Notes: a model not told the origin generated them from the letters alone. DNA of 64,000 nucleotides from Mesorhizobium sp. M1B.F.Ca.ET.045.04.1.1 (GCF_003952465.1 NZ_CP034448.1:2581001-2645000); one strand, 5' to 3'; shown: positions 36,569-45,348, numbered from the stretch's first letter. Numbers and translations: made by a program.

Positions 36569-37774
36569 ATGAACAAGGCCCTCGAAGGCGTCCGCATCCT
36601 CGATTTCAGCCATCTGTTGCAAGGGCCGTTCGCCACGCAGTTGCTTGGCGACATGGGCGCCGATGTCATCAAGATCGAGCGCGCCGGCGCCGGCGACATG
36701 TTCCGCGGCATGACCTTCTTCGCCAAATGGGTGGGCGGCTCCGAGAGCCCGAACTTCCTCGCCTGGAACCGCAACAAGCGCTCGATCGCGCTCAACCTGA
36801 AAAGCCGCAGGGTGCGTGCCATCATCATGGAGATGGCCCGGACCGCCGATGTGGTGGTGCAGAATTTCCGCCCCGGCGTGCTGGCCAAGCTCGGCTATGG
36901 CTACGAGGACTTCAAGGCCGTCAATCCGCGTATCATCTACTGCTCGGGTTCGGGCTATGGCGAGGAGGGGCCTTACGTCGAGCGCCCCGGCCAGGACATG
37001 CTGATCCAGGGACTTGCCGGGCTGATCGCCAACACCGGCCGCGGCGACCAGGCTCCGGTTCCCGCCGGCGCCGGCCTCGCCGACCAGATCGGCGCCATGA
37101 ACATGGTCTACGGCATATTGTCGGCGCTCTACTATCGCGAGAAGACCGGCAAGGGCCAGAAGATCGAGGTCAATCTGCTGGCCGGCCTCTTGGCGCATCT
37201 CAACCAGGAATATGTCGCCGTGCTCAATCTCGGCGAGGATTTCGTGCGGCCGAATTCCGGCATCGGCCATCCCGGCATGCAGGCGCCGTTCGGCATCTAC
37301 GAGACAAGGGACGGCGGCTACGTGTCGATCGCCATGAGCCCGTTCAAGACGCTTTACGAGGTGCTGGAGGCGCCGCAGCTCGCCGTCTATGACGACTTGA
37401 AGACGCTGTTCGACAAGCGCGACGAGGTCTTCGAGAAGGTCAATACCGAGACCAAGAAATTCGCCACGCAGGATCTGCTGGCTAGGCTGCTCAAGGCCGA
37501 CATCTGGTGCGCCGAGGTGAAGGATATCCGCAGCGCGGCGGAAGACCCGCAGGTCACGCATATGGGCATGATCACCAGCTATAATCATCCGCGCGGCGGC
37601 AAGGTGCGGGTGGTGGCGCCGGCTGTCAAGATGAGCGAGACGCCCGCGACCATCGAACGGCCGGCGCCTCTGGTCGGCCAGCATGGGCGCGAGATCCTCT
37701 CCGAGCTCGGCCTGTCGAAGGATGAGATCGCCGCGCTCGAAGCGTCCGGTGACATGACCGTGGACGCGGCCTGA
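36569..37774 (+). CDS. CaiB/BaiF class III CoA-transferase (second copy)
   Basis: 401 residues: EGVRILDFSHLLQGPFATQLLGDMGADVIKIER at the N-terminus (two blocks), QNFRPGVLAKLGYGYE, and SGSGYGEEGPYVERPGQD (about 130-147) holding the catalytic-loop Asp. Homologous to the enzyme at 7929-9083. It moves CoA onto a carboxylic acid for the enoyl-CoA hydratase encoded 2 bases downstream. Start ATG chosen for the family N-terminus; a long upstream frame is shadow of the SDR gene. Substrate unknown. Confidence 0.93.
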   Translation: MNKALEGVRILDFSHLLQGPFATQLLGDMGADVIKIERAGAGDMFRGMTFFAKWVGGSESPNFLAWNRNKRSIALNLKSRRVRAIIMEMARTADVVVQNFRPGVLAKLGYGYEDFKAVNPRIIYCSGSGYGEEGPYVERPGQDMLIQGLAGLIANTGRGDQAPVPAGAGLADQIGAMNMVYGILSALYYREKTGKGQKIEVNLLAGLLAHLNQEYVAVLNLGEDFVRPNSGIGHPGMQAPFGIYETRDGGYVSIAMSPFKTLYEVLEAPQLAVYDDLKTLFDKRDEVFEKVNTETKKFATQDLLARLLKADIWCAEVKDIRSAAEDPQVTHMGMITSYNHPRGGKVRVVAPAVKMSETPATIERPAPLVGQHGREILSELGLSKDEIAALEASGDMTVDAA

Positions 37775-37776
37775 CG

Positions 37777-38565
37777 ATGAGCACCTACCGGACACTCACG
37801 GTCGAGACCTCTGGCCGTGTCGCGATCGTCACTTTCCGGCGCGCCGATCAGCTCAACGCCATGAACCGGCTGATGCAGGGCGAGATCACCGAGGTGTTCG
37901 AGGCGCTGTCGGCAGATGCGGGCGTCGGCGTGATCGTGGTAACCGGCGAGGGGCGCGGCTTCATGGCCGGCGCCGACATCAAGGAATACGCCGCCCAGAC
38001 GGCTGCCGAGTTCGACACGTTCCAGGCGGCGGGCACGCGCATGTACGCGGCGATCGAGAACAACCGCAAGCCGGTGATCGCGGCGGTCAACGGCTTCGCG
38101 TTGGGCGGCGGCATGGAGCTGGTGCTGTGCTGCGATCTCGTGATCGCCAACCAGTTCGCGAAGCTCGGCCTGCCGGAGATCAAGCTCGGGCTGATCCCCG
38201 GCGGCGGCGGCACGCAACGCAGCGTCGCCAAGCTCGGCCGCAACCGCGCCAATCTTCTGCTGATGACAGGCGCCATCGTGCCGGCTTCCGAATTCGTCGG
38301 TGCCGGCCTGGTCAACGAGATTGTCGATGTCGACGCCCTGATGCCGCGCGCGCTGGAATTGGCCGGGATGATCGCCGCCGAGCCGGCCGCGGCGATCGAA
38401 GGCCTGAAAGCGCTGACGGCGCATGCGCTGTCGGGCGATCTGGCCGAAGGCCTCGCCATGGAGCGCGACATTCTGGGCGGCCTCTACCGCAGCGAGATCG
38501 GCCAGCGGCGCATCAGGGAGTTCGCCGACAAAAGCACGACAAAGGCTAAGAAGGCTGCGCCGTGA
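37777..38565 (+). CDS. Enoyl-CoA hydratase/isomerase family protein
   Basis: 262 residues, crotonase fold. Oxyanion-hole segments FMAGADIKEYA (about 65-75) and ALGGGMELVLCCDL (about 108-121) plus GLIPGGGGTQR (about 139-149) are intact. Catalytic Glu positions typical of hydratases are plausible at GLPEIKLGLIPGG. Its stop overlaps the next start (GTGA). It would hydrate the acyl-CoA made by the CaiB-type enzyme just upstream. Confidence 0.92.
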   Translation: MSTYRTLTVETSGRVAIVTFRRADQLNAMNRLMQGEITEVFEALSADAGVGVIVVTGEGRGFMAGADIKEYAAQTAAEFDTFQAAGTRMYAAIENNRKPVIAAVNGFALGGGMELVLCCDLVIANQFAKLGLPEIKLGLIPGGGGTQRSVAKLGRNRANLLLMTGAIVPASEFVGAGLVNEIVDVDALMPRALELAGMIAAEPAAAIEGLKALTAHALSGDLAEGLAMERDILGGLYRSEIGQRRIREFADKSTTKAKKAAP

Positions 38566-39578
38566 ACGCCGGCGACGACTATCGCGGCCTGGGCTGGGCA
38601 CATGGCGCGCTGACCGTGCAGCGGCTCGGCGCGATGCTGGCGCCGGTCACCTTCCTGCTGGCCGATGGCCGGCAGGTCGCGCCGATGCACATCGCGCCCT
38701 GGTCCAACGAGCCGGGGGCCGAAATGCTGCCTGGCATTCTGCGCAGGCTGCGCGGCGAATGGCCTTGTGTGCCCTTCGGCTATTCGGTGCCAGCCGAGGG
38801 ATGGCCCGAGAGCTGGGTGCGCGTCATGGGCCCGCCGGCGCCGGACGAAGAAGTCCATGGCCACAGCTCCAACCATGACTGGACCTGGCGCGACAGCGAG
38901 CGCGGATCGCTATCGCTGGCGCTTGCCTATCCTGAGGCAAGCCCGGTCGAGCGTGTCGAGCGGACGGTGAGGCCCGATCCGTCGGCGCCGGCCATCGACA
39001 TTGAATTCAAGGTCGTCGTCCGCCGTGACTGCCGGCTGCCGATCGGGCTGCATCCGGTGTTCCGGCTGCCGTTCGAGACGGGCGCCGCCACGCTGGAGCT
39101 TGGCGGCTTCGACGAAGGCCGCACCTATCCGCACGATGTCGAACCCGGCGCGGCGCTGTTTGCCCGAAACAAATCCTTCACTGACCTCGCCTCGGTGCCC
39201 GCGCGCGCCGGCGGTGTGACTGACGCCTCTCGCTTGCCACTGGACGCCGACACGGAAGAGCTGCTGCAAATCGAGGGGCTGGACGGCACGGCGGCGCTCG
39301 CCAACCATGAGGACGGCTACCGGGTGCAGCTGTCCTGGCAAAAGGAGCATTTCCCAAGCCTGCTGCTTTGGTATTCCAATCGCGGGCGCAAGGCGGCGCC
39401 CTGGAACAGGCGTCACGTCGCCATCGGCATCGAGCCGATCTGCTCGCCCTTCGGACTCGGTCCGGCGACCGCGCTGGCCGGCAATCCGATCGCGCAATCC
39501 GGCATTGCGACGGCGCTGGAATTCTCGCCCGAAAAACCGTTCGTGACCCGCTACCGCATCGAGGCATCCACGCTGTGA
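38562..39578 (+). CDS. Aldose-epimerase-like (galactose mutarotase fold) protein
   Basis: 338 residues, mostly beta-strand. GLHPVFRLP (about 163-171) and a late Glu in IGIEPICSPFGLG (about 288-300) match the spacing of the His and Glu catalytic pair in galactose mutarotase-like proteins, but overall similarity to aldose 1-epimerases is weak from memory. Both ends are GTGA overlaps with neighbours, so it is fully embedded in the operon. It could interconvert anomers of the imported sugar. Confidence 0.65.
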   Translation: MNAGDDYRGLGWAHGALTVQRLGAMLAPVTFLLADGRQVAPMHIAPWSNEPGAEMLPGILRRLRGEWPCVPFGYSVPAEGWPESWVRVMGPPAPDEEVHGHSSNHDWTWRDSERGSLSLALAYPEASPVERVERTVRPDPSAPAIDIEFKVVVRRDCRLPIGLHPVFRLPFETGAATLELGGFDEGRTYPHDVEPGAALFARNKSFTDLASVPARAGGVTDASRLPLDADTEELLQIEGLDGTAALANHEDGYRVQLSWQKEHFPSLLLWYSNRGRKAAPWNRRHVAIGIEPICSPFGLGPATALAGNPIAQSGIATALEFSPEKPFVTRYRIEASTL

Positions 39579-41362
39579 CAGATCGCAGGTCAGTCTCCTT
39601 GGTCAAGTCGAACCGGCCTCAATTCACCGATGTCGAGGGGCTGGCGGCGATGGTCGGCCACGGCGATGCCTTCGGGGTCGGCGGCCATCATTTCGCCCGG
39701 CTGCCGGTCGCGCTGCTGCGCGCGATAGCGAGGTCCGGCATCAAGGACTTGCGCTATATTTGCTGGGCCGGCGGGTTGCCGCTCGAGCTGCTGCTCGAGG
39801 CGGATGCGGTGGCGGAAATAGACCTCTGCTTCTCCAGCCTCGACATCTTCGGGCTGCCGCCGAAGTTCCGCGCCGCTGCCGAGAGCGGCGCAATCCCCGT
39901 TCGCGACTGGACGGCCCTGGCCATGATCCAGGCATTGCGGGCGGCACAGCAGAACCTGCCGTCGATGCCGTTCCAGCTTCCAGAGGGATCCGACATGCTG
40001 GCGCGCATGGCGAATGCGACAGCCGGACCCGATCCGCTTGCCGGAACCGATACCGGATTTGTCCCGCCGCTCAGGCTCGATACATTCGTCGTCCATGCCC
40101 AGCGCGCCGATGCAAGCGGCAATGTGCAGATCATCGGGCCGCGGGCGCTGGACTTCGCCATGGCGGGCGCGGCGCGCAAGGTGCTGGTCACCGTCGAAGA
40201 GATCGTGCCGGTCGGAGCGCTGCGGCAGGACGGCCGCCAGAGCATCCTCACCCGCAATCAGGTTTCGGCCATAGCCCTGGCGCCGGGCGGCGCTTATCCG
40301 GCCTCGTGCCTGCCGTTCTACGTCACCGACTATCAGGGATTGTCGGAGGCATTCGCGGCGAAGGACACAGCCTTGTCGGACAAGCTCCGCCTGCCTTCGG
40401 GCGGCCTGTCGGAGCGGCTCCGGAAAGCGGCGAAAGTCAGCACGGAGACGGTTCTTGCGATGCCTGCGCTCGCGCATGGCGACAAGGAGGCATCCATCGA
40501 CGAGGTCATTACCGCGCGGATCGCCACCGAATTCGACAATGAGAGCTTCGCCAGCGCCGGCGCGGTGTCGCCGCTCGCCAACGTCGCCTACCGGCTGGCC
40601 AAGGCGACGCATGCGCCGGATATGTTCATCGCGACGATGAGCTGCGGCCATCTCGACATCGCGCCGAGCCCGATGGTGCTCTCGCTGATAGAAAGCCTCG
40701 ATTGCGAGACGGCGGCGGCGCATGCCGGCGGCGACGACACCTATTCGACCTACTACCAGGCCGGCGCGGTGACGCATGAGATCGTCGGCGCGGCACAAGT
40801 CGACCGGCGCGGCCGCGTCAACACTATCGCGCTGCGCAAACCGAGCGGCGGCCTGTTGCGGCTGCCCGGACAGGGCGGCATGGCCGACGTCGCCAACATG
40901 CACCGCGACTATTTGCTCTATATCCCCCGCCATTCGGTCCAGTCGCTGGTGCATGAGGTCGAGATCGTGAGTTCGGCGCGCGGGCTGCTGACGCCGGCCG
41001 AGCGGGAGCCGATGGGCTATCGCACCGGCAAGGCGCTGGTCTTCACCGACCTCTGCGTCTTCCGGCTCGACCAGACATCGAGGGAATTGACCGTCATCGA
41101 AACCATGCCGGGCGTTACCCGCCAGCAGATCCGCGACGCCACCGGATTTACCGTAACATTCGATGCCGGTTGCCGGGAGGTGCCGGTGCCGTCCAGCGAT
41201 ACGCTCGCTACGTTAAGAAACCGCATCGACCCGCTCGGTTTGCGGCGTCTCGAATTCGTCAGCGCGAAGGAGCGTGGCGCTCTGATTGCCGAGATCCTCG
41301 CCGCCGATCGCGCGATGGTCGAGCGCTTGATCGGCATGCAGAGATCGCCTGTTACAAGCTGA
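39575..41362 (+). CDS. Fused alpha-beta family I CoA-transferase-like protein
   Basis: 595 residues carrying two CoA-transferase halves in one chain. The alpha-like half (about 1-290) has DAFGVGGHHFARLPVALLRAIARSG and YICWAGGLPLELLLEADAV. The beta-like half has HEIVGAAQVDRRGRVNT (about 400-416) and GLLRLPGQGG. This is the layout of glutaconate/IpdAB-type enzymes, which are normally two subunits. I cannot locate the catalytic Glu with certainty. GTG start overlaps the previous stop (GTGA). A second, unrelated CoA-transferase in the same operon is unusual. Confidence 0.8.
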   Translation: MTDRRSVSLVKSNRPQFTDVEGLAAMVGHGDAFGVGGHHFARLPVALLRAIARSGIKDLRYICWAGGLPLELLLEADAVAEIDLCFSSLDIFGLPPKFRAAAESGAIPVRDWTALAMIQALRAAQQNLPSMPFQLPEGSDMLARMANATAGPDPLAGTDTGFVPPLRLDTFVVHAQRADASGNVQIIGPRALDFAMAGAARKVLVTVEEIVPVGALRQDGRQSILTRNQVSAIALAPGGAYPASCLPFYVTDYQGLSEAFAAKDTALSDKLRLPSGGLSERLRKAAKVSTETVLAMPALAHGDKEASIDEVITARIATEFDNESFASAGAVSPLANVAYRLAKATHAPDMFIATMSCGHLDIAPSPMVLSLIESLDCETAAAHAGGDDTYSTYYQAGAVTHEIVGAAQVDRRGRVNTIALRKPSGGLLRLPGQGGMADVANMHRDYLLYIPRHSVQSLVHEVEIVSSARGLLTPAEREPMGYRTGKALVFTDLCVFRLDQTSRELTVIETMPGVTRQQIRDATGFTVTFDAGCREVPVPSSDTLATLRNRIDPLGLRRLEFVSAKERGALIAEILAADRAMVERLIGMQRSPVTS

Positions 41363-41372
41363 GGAGCGCTCC

Positions 41373-42209
41373 ATGGCAAAGCCGTTGCTCGACATGTCCG
41401 CCGCGCGCACCTTCTTCGACGGCATCTTCACCAATCCGCGCGTCGCGCATCCGGAAGGTGTTGCTGTCCACCGCGATGGATCGATCTGGTGCGGCACCGA
41501 AAACGGCGATCTCCTGAGGCTTGCCGCCGACGGCAGCTCGGTCGAGCGCATGGGCGGCACGGATGGGTTTCTGCTCGGCATTGCCTTCGACAGCGCCGGC
41601 AACTGTTTCGCGTGCGATCTCAGGCATGCCGCGATCTTCCGCTGGGACGCCGCGACGGGTTACATGGAGCGCTTTGCCTCGTCCGGCATCCGCGTGCCCA
41701 ACTATCCGGTGGTCGACGAGACGAGAGGCTGGCTCTTCGTTTCGGACAGCGTCGGCGAGGGCAATCGCTCGGGCATCTTCCGCTACGATCTCGAGACGGG
41801 CGAGGGCGGCCTGTGGTGCCGGGAAGTCATGTCGTTCGCCAACGGCATGGCCATGGCGCCGGACGGCAGCGGCCTCTACGTGGTGGAAAGCAACGCGTCC
41901 TGCATCAGTCATGTGCCGATCCTCGGCGACGGCAGCGCAGGGGCTCGGCAGGTCGTCGTCGAAGACGTGCGCAATGTTCCGGATGGCGTCGCCTTCGCTC
42001 CCGACGGCTCGCTGTTCATCTCATGCTACGAGCCAAGCCGGATCTATCGCTGGCGAAAGGAGCGAGGCCTCGAAGTGCTGATCGAGGATCCGGCGGCGAC
42101 CACGCTGGCTCACCCCACCAACATCGCCTTCAAGGGCGACAAGCTCTACACCGCAAATCTTGGCCGCTGGCACATCACCGAGATCGATCTGGCCGCAATT
42201 CCAAGCTGA
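41373..42209 (+). CDS. SMP-30/gluconolactonase/LRE family protein
   Basis: 278 residues, six-bladed beta-propeller sugar lactonase. Seen are HPEGVAVHRDGSIWCGTENG near the N-terminus (two blocks), FANGMAMAPDGSGLYVVES (about 151-169) with the Asn-Gly metal-ligand region, and VPDGVAFAPDGSLFIS. It hydrolyses an aldonolactone to the free acid, which could then enter the mannonate-dehydratase step. Last gene of the long plus-strand operon, 10 bases after the CoA-transferase stop. Confidence 0.92.
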   Translation: MAKPLLDMSAARTFFDGIFTNPRVAHPEGVAVHRDGSIWCGTENGDLLRLAADGSSVERMGGTDGFLLGIAFDSAGNCFACDLRHAAIFRWDAATGYMERFASSGIRVPNYPVVDETRGWLFVSDSVGEGNRSGIFRYDLETGEGGLWCREVMSFANGMAMAPDGSGLYVVESNASCISHVPILGDGSAGARQVVVEDVRNVPDGVAFAPDGSLFISCYEPSRIYRWRKERGLEVLIEDPAATTLAHPTNIAFKGDKLYTANLGRWHITEIDLAAIPS

Positions 42210-42223
42210 GCAGCCTGGCGCTG

Positions 42224-42664
42224 TCAGTGAGCTGCTGCTTGCGAGTGTTGACCGCCAGTTTGAGAGATGCCTTCAAGCGCTTTTCCAGCATGGGTCGCTT
42301 CGCCGTTTCCGACGAGGTCGCCGAGCGAGACGATGCCCACCAACCGTTTGTCCCTGTTGAGCACCAGAAAGCGCCGCACCTGGATATCGCCCATGTCCTG
42401 AAGGACGGCACTGACTTCCTCATCCTCGAAGCAAAATTTGACGTCAGTCGACATGACATCGCGCACGGGGGTGTCAGGTTCCATTCCCGCGGCGATGCCC
42501 CGGATGGCGATATCCCGGTCAGTCACGATGCCGACCAATCGGCCGTTGTCGGCAACGGGGATCAGCCCCGCGTCCAGAACGGCCATCGCTTGGGCAACAT
42601 CACGCAGACTTGCTTCCAGTGTCGCAATCCGCACGTTCGTGGTCATACACTCTTGCACTTTCAT
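42224..42664 (-). CDS. Two-CBS-domain protein (copy 1)
   Basis: 146 residues with two CBS motifs (about 7-60 and 72-125): GLIPVADNGRLVGIVTDRDIAIRG and RRFLVLNRDKRLVGIVSLGDL. CBS pairs bind adenine nucleotides and sense energy state. Start MKVQECM with GGGAGAA upstream; the longer frame is not supported. Almost the same architecture and many identical residues as the protein at 50619-51059. Convergent with the lactonase gene, 14 bases apart. Confidence 0.93.
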   Translation of the reverse strand: MKVQECMTTNVRIATLEASLRDVAQAMAVLDAGLIPVADNGRLVGIVTDRDIAIRGIAAGMEPDTPVRDVMSTDVKFCFEDEEVSAVLQDMGDIQVRRFLVLNRDKRLVGIVSLGDLVGNGEATHAGKALEGISQTGGQHSQAAAH

Positions 42665-42859
42665 GGCGTTCTCCCGGAAAAATTGGGTGCGCTCGCTGAA
42701 GCGCTGATCAACGCCCAATGAACCTGCGGCAAAAACGTTCCGACAAATCTGGACCGGCCGCGCAGCTCAGTCATGGCTCATGCAGCCGGGAGCGACGCAA
42801 AAAAAAGCCGTCGTGTGCGCACCGACGTCGCGGAACTGCCAGCCTGTGTCGCCGACGAT

Positions 42860-43096
42860 TCAAGGAGCGCGATCGGTAAGCGCATCAGCGCCTTCCTGCT
42901 CCGCGCAGTGGACGCAACAGTAGATGACGTCACCTTGCTCGACGCCATGCCCAATGATGCGGACCTGGCAATGGGGACAGATAGGCGCGAGCTTCTGGAT
43001 CGCGCATTCGAAGCTGTCGAATGTGTAGGTTTCTCCTCCCAGATGAAGCTGAAAGGACTTGTCGTAGTCGTTGCCGCACTGGTCGCATCTGGCCAT
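42860..43096 (-). CDS. Small Cys-rich zinc-ribbon-like protein
   Basis: 78 residues. Cys pairs CDQC (4-7), CPHC (about 39-42) and CCVHC (about 58-62), with a single Cys in the SFEC segment, suggest one or two zinc ribbons. Start ATG 43096 sits 8 bases after AGGAG; an ATG two codons earlier is too close to it. Lies upstream of, and on the same strand as, the CBS gene. Similar to short uncharacterised metal-binding proteins of rhizobia; function unknown. Confidence 0.8.
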   Translation of the reverse strand: MARCDQCGNDYDKSFQLHLGGETYTFDSFECAIQKLAPICPHCQVRIIGHGVEQGDVIYCCVHCAEQEGADALTDRAP

Positions 43097-43137
43097 GGTC
43101 ATACTCCTTTGGAAATCAGTTCTCATCACGGCTGCTC

Positions 43138-44067
43138 TCAGGCCGATCGCAACACCTGATCGATGTCATGAGGCTCTATCCCGAGATCGCGGAGTCCCGG
43201 CAGTCGAGTATCCGCAACATTGTCGATCTGCATGAGCTCGACCTGGTTGCGCGTCAGCGGCATGCCGGGGACGAACTCGCCGAAAGTGGCGAGTGCGTGC
43301 CAAAAGACAAACGGAACGGGCACCAATCGTGTCCTGATGCCAAGCAGCCGGGCAACTTCCAGCACCAGGTCTCGATAGGTGTAGACACGCGGCCCACCGA
43401 ACTCGAACAGACGGGCGTCGGCACCTGCGGACGCGATGCGCGCAATGGCTTCCGCAACGTCTTCAACGGATGCCGGCTGGAGACGGGTGTCGCCGTTGCC
43501 GAACAGCGGATATGCAGGAAGGATGCGCAACAATCTCGTGATCGTCGTCAAAAAGGCGTCGTCCCGTCCGGTCATCACCGCGGGGCGGACGATGGTCGCG
43601 CCCGGAAATCCGACGTCGACGGCCTCTTCACCTTGCCCCCGCGCCTTGATGTAACTGGACCGCGAGCGTGAGTCGGAACCGATGCCGGATATCTGGATGT
43701 ATCGTTCGGCGCCGGCTCGCCGCGCCGCGTCCGCCAACTGGGAAGCAGCCTCGACATGGACGCGCTCGAAAGTAACGCCTCCATGTTCGGAATAGAGGCT
43801 GACTGCGTTTACGACCGTGCTTGCATCCGAAACGGCCGCGGCAATTTGGCTTCGGTCGAGGATGTCGGCTTTGACCGCGCTAAAGAGCTCGTGATGAGCC
43901 TGCTTCCGTCCCGCACGTGCGGGATGGCGGGAAGCCGAGCGCACGACAAGCCCGTGGTTCAAGAGGTGCTTGACGATTCTTCGCCCAAGAAAGCCAGAAC
44001 CGCCGAACACTGTGACGCAGCCTGACTGCGGTCGAGGGTTTGATAACGAGGTTTGTGCGCCGGCCAT
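43138..44067 (-). CDS. NAD(P)-binding Rossmann protein, complex I NDUFA9-like
   Basis: 309 residues, extended SDR. The nucleotide loop VTVFGGSGFLGRRIV (about 18-32) is followed by VRSASRHP, TVVNAVSLYSEHG and RYIQISGIGSD (about 118-128), a set typical of NDUFA9/YfcH-like proteins. These bind NAD(P)H and may assist complex I or quinone metabolism. Start MAGAQTS selected because upstream residues are not family-like and cross a palindrome. Follows no operon partner. Confidence 0.85.
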   Translation of the reverse strand: MAGAQTSLSNPRPQSGCVTVFGGSGFLGRRIVKHLLNHGLVVRSASRHPARAGRKQAHHELFSAVKADILDRSQIAAAVSDASTVVNAVSLYSEHGGVTFERVHVEAASQLADAARRAGAERYIQISGIGSDSRSRSSYIKARGQGEEAVDVGFPGATIVRPAVMTGRDDAFLTTITRLLRILPAYPLFGNGDTRLQPASVEDVAEAIARIASAGADARLFEFGGPRVYTYRDLVLEVARLLGIRTRLVPVPFVFWHALATFGEFVPGMPLTRNQVELMQIDNVADTRLPGLRDLGIEPHDIDQVLRSA

Positions 44068-44084
44068 ACCCCTAAACGGTCTTG

Positions 44085-44103
44085 CGAGCGAAATGTTCGC
44101 TCG
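44085..44103. promoter_or_regulatory. Palindromic operator candidate upstream of the NDUFA9-like gene
   Basis: CGAGCGAA-ATG-TTCGCTCG, perfect 8-bp arms with a 3-base centre, 18 bases upstream of the start codon on the minus strand. It could be a repressor site; no regulator gene is adjacent. The remainder of the 44068-44356 spacer shows no gene I can support. Confidence 0.5.
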
Positions 44104-44356
44104 AACAATCTCACGACATGCTTTGCCCCTAACGGGTATGCAGGACCTATCGCGCCGCTCGCTGCCTCGTCGCCAGGCCCAACCCGAAAATCGCTTGTGG
44201 GCGGGAACATTCATGCGCTGCCAATGTTCGTAATGCATGGCGCGCAGTTCTCGCTCCCCCGCGAAAAGCGCGCCGGCAAGCCGGGCATCAAGCCCGAGCA
44301 AGCCGGCCTCGGCCGCCCTCTCGAGGCGGGCTCTGAAGTCAGCACTGGGAACGATC

Positions 44357-44770
44357 ATGCTTTATCGCGCGGCCAAGATCGCTGAAGAGGCTCATCGCGG
44401 CCAGAAAGACAAGACCGGCCAACCCTATATCGAACATGTCAGGCGCGTCGCCAACGCGGTCGAGACGCTCGACGAAAAGACCGTCGCCTATCTGCACGAC
44501 GTGGTGGAGAAAGGCGAGGGCTGGACACTGGATCGGCTGGAGGCGGCAGGCTTCAGCCTTCCCGTCGTGGCGGCGGTCGATGCCCTGACGAGACGACTCG
44601 ACGATAGTGAGCAGGGTTTCATTTGCCGCGCCGCCTCGAATCCGCTGGCGAGGCGGGTCAAGGAGGCGGACCTGACGGACAATCTGCGGCAGGCGCATCA
44701 TGCAGGCGCCTCGCCGCAAAGATACGAAACCGGGCTGCGCCTGCTCGGCGGCATGGCCGTCGAAAACTGA
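44357..44770 (+). CDS. HD domain protein, RelA/SpoT hydrolase-like
   Basis: 137 residues of the HD_4-type phosphohydrolase family: AEEAHRGQ with the first His (about 9-16), KTGQPYIEHVRRVA, and YLHDVVE with the HD pair (about 47-53). Other conserved residues (VKEADLTDN, about 104-112) are present. Members hydrolyse ppGpp or other nucleotides. It is shorter than full RelA/SpoT and has no synthetase, ACT or TGS part. The ATG at 44357 is the first that gives the family N-terminus. Confidence 0.85.
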   Translation: MLYRAAKIAEEAHRGQKDKTGQPYIEHVRRVANAVETLDEKTVAYLHDVVEKGEGWTLDRLEAAGFSLPVVAAVDALTRRLDDSEQGFICRAASNPLARRVKEADLTDNLRQAHHAGASPQRYETGLRLLGGMAVEN

Positions 44771-44838
44771 TGGCGGCCGCGAACGGCCAACTGATGAAGT
44801 TGGCCGCTCTGCAAAGCGCCCCGGCGCAATCCCGGTTC

Positions 44839-44941
44839 ATGCATGTCGCCCAAAGTGTGCAGCGGTTTGGGAAAACGACATGCAGCAAAACAAAGATTTA
44901 AAGCGCGTCGCCTGAATCCGTTTCGACGCGACGCGCTTTAA
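44839..44941 (-). repeat. Two-stem intergenic repeat (RIME-like), copy 3, at the end of cyoD
   Basis: Minus-orientation copy. The first stem has a perfect 14-bp pair TTAAAGCGCGTCGC (44898-44911 with 44928-44941) and ends inside the cyoD stop codon. After it, on the minus strand, comes a T-rich run (TCTTTGTTTTG) that would make it work as a Rho-independent-like terminator. The second stem (about 44839-44886) has CATGTCG/CGACATG arms. Confidence 0.85.
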
Positions 44942-45348
44942 GGCATCATCTCGGCCTGATGGGCGCTCATCGGAGCCATGTTCACGTTGAGATGGGCCAT
45001 GATCCAGACCGAGCCGATCACGACGAGCGCCACGATCAGCACGCCGAAGGCGAGCGCCAGCACGTTGTTGGTGTTGTCGGGCCCCGTGGTCAGGTGCAGG
45101 AAGAAGACCAGATGCACGCCCATCTGCGCGATGGCTAGCACCACCAGAGCCGAGATCACCGCCGGCTGGTAGATCAGGCCGGTTTGCGCCGCCAGGAAAG
45201 AGGCGATGGTCAACAGGATTGCCAGGCCGAAGCCGAGCAGATAGCCCGAAAGCCCTCCCGCCAGCTCGTGTTCGGTGATGCGCTCTTCGCCCGGCGCTGA
45301 ATCGCGGCGGTCGAGCTCTTCTTCGATCCGGCTTTCAATGTCGCTCAT
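44938..45348 (-). CDS. cyoD: Cytochrome o ubiquinol oxidase subunit IV
   Basis: 136 residues with three membrane helices after a polar N-terminus of about 30 residues: LSGYLLGFGLAILLTIASFLA, then helices near 60-90 and 95-120 (HLVFFLHL between). Small subunit of the bo3-type quinol oxidase that helps assemble subunits I and II. Start overlaps the cyoC stop (ATGA), and the stop lies within a repeat. No cyoE follows in the window. Confidence 0.93.
   Translation of the reverse strand: MSDIESRIEEELDRRDSAPGEERITEHELAGGLSGYLLGFGLAILLTIASFLAAQTGLIYQPAVISALVVLAIAQMGVHLVFFLHLTTGPDNTNNVLALAFGVLIVALVVIGSVWIMAHLNVNMAPMSAHQAEMMP

Noticed and set aside
36527..37795. A 422-codon minus-strand frame over the CaiB gene
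   Set aside because: It mirrors the codons of the strong CaiB gene and has no ribosome-binding site or domain; shadow.
43138..44358. Longer NDUFA9-like protein starting at 44358
   Set aside because: The extra 97 residues are not family-like, cross a perfect palindrome and overlap a divergent region; the start at 44067 fits the family.
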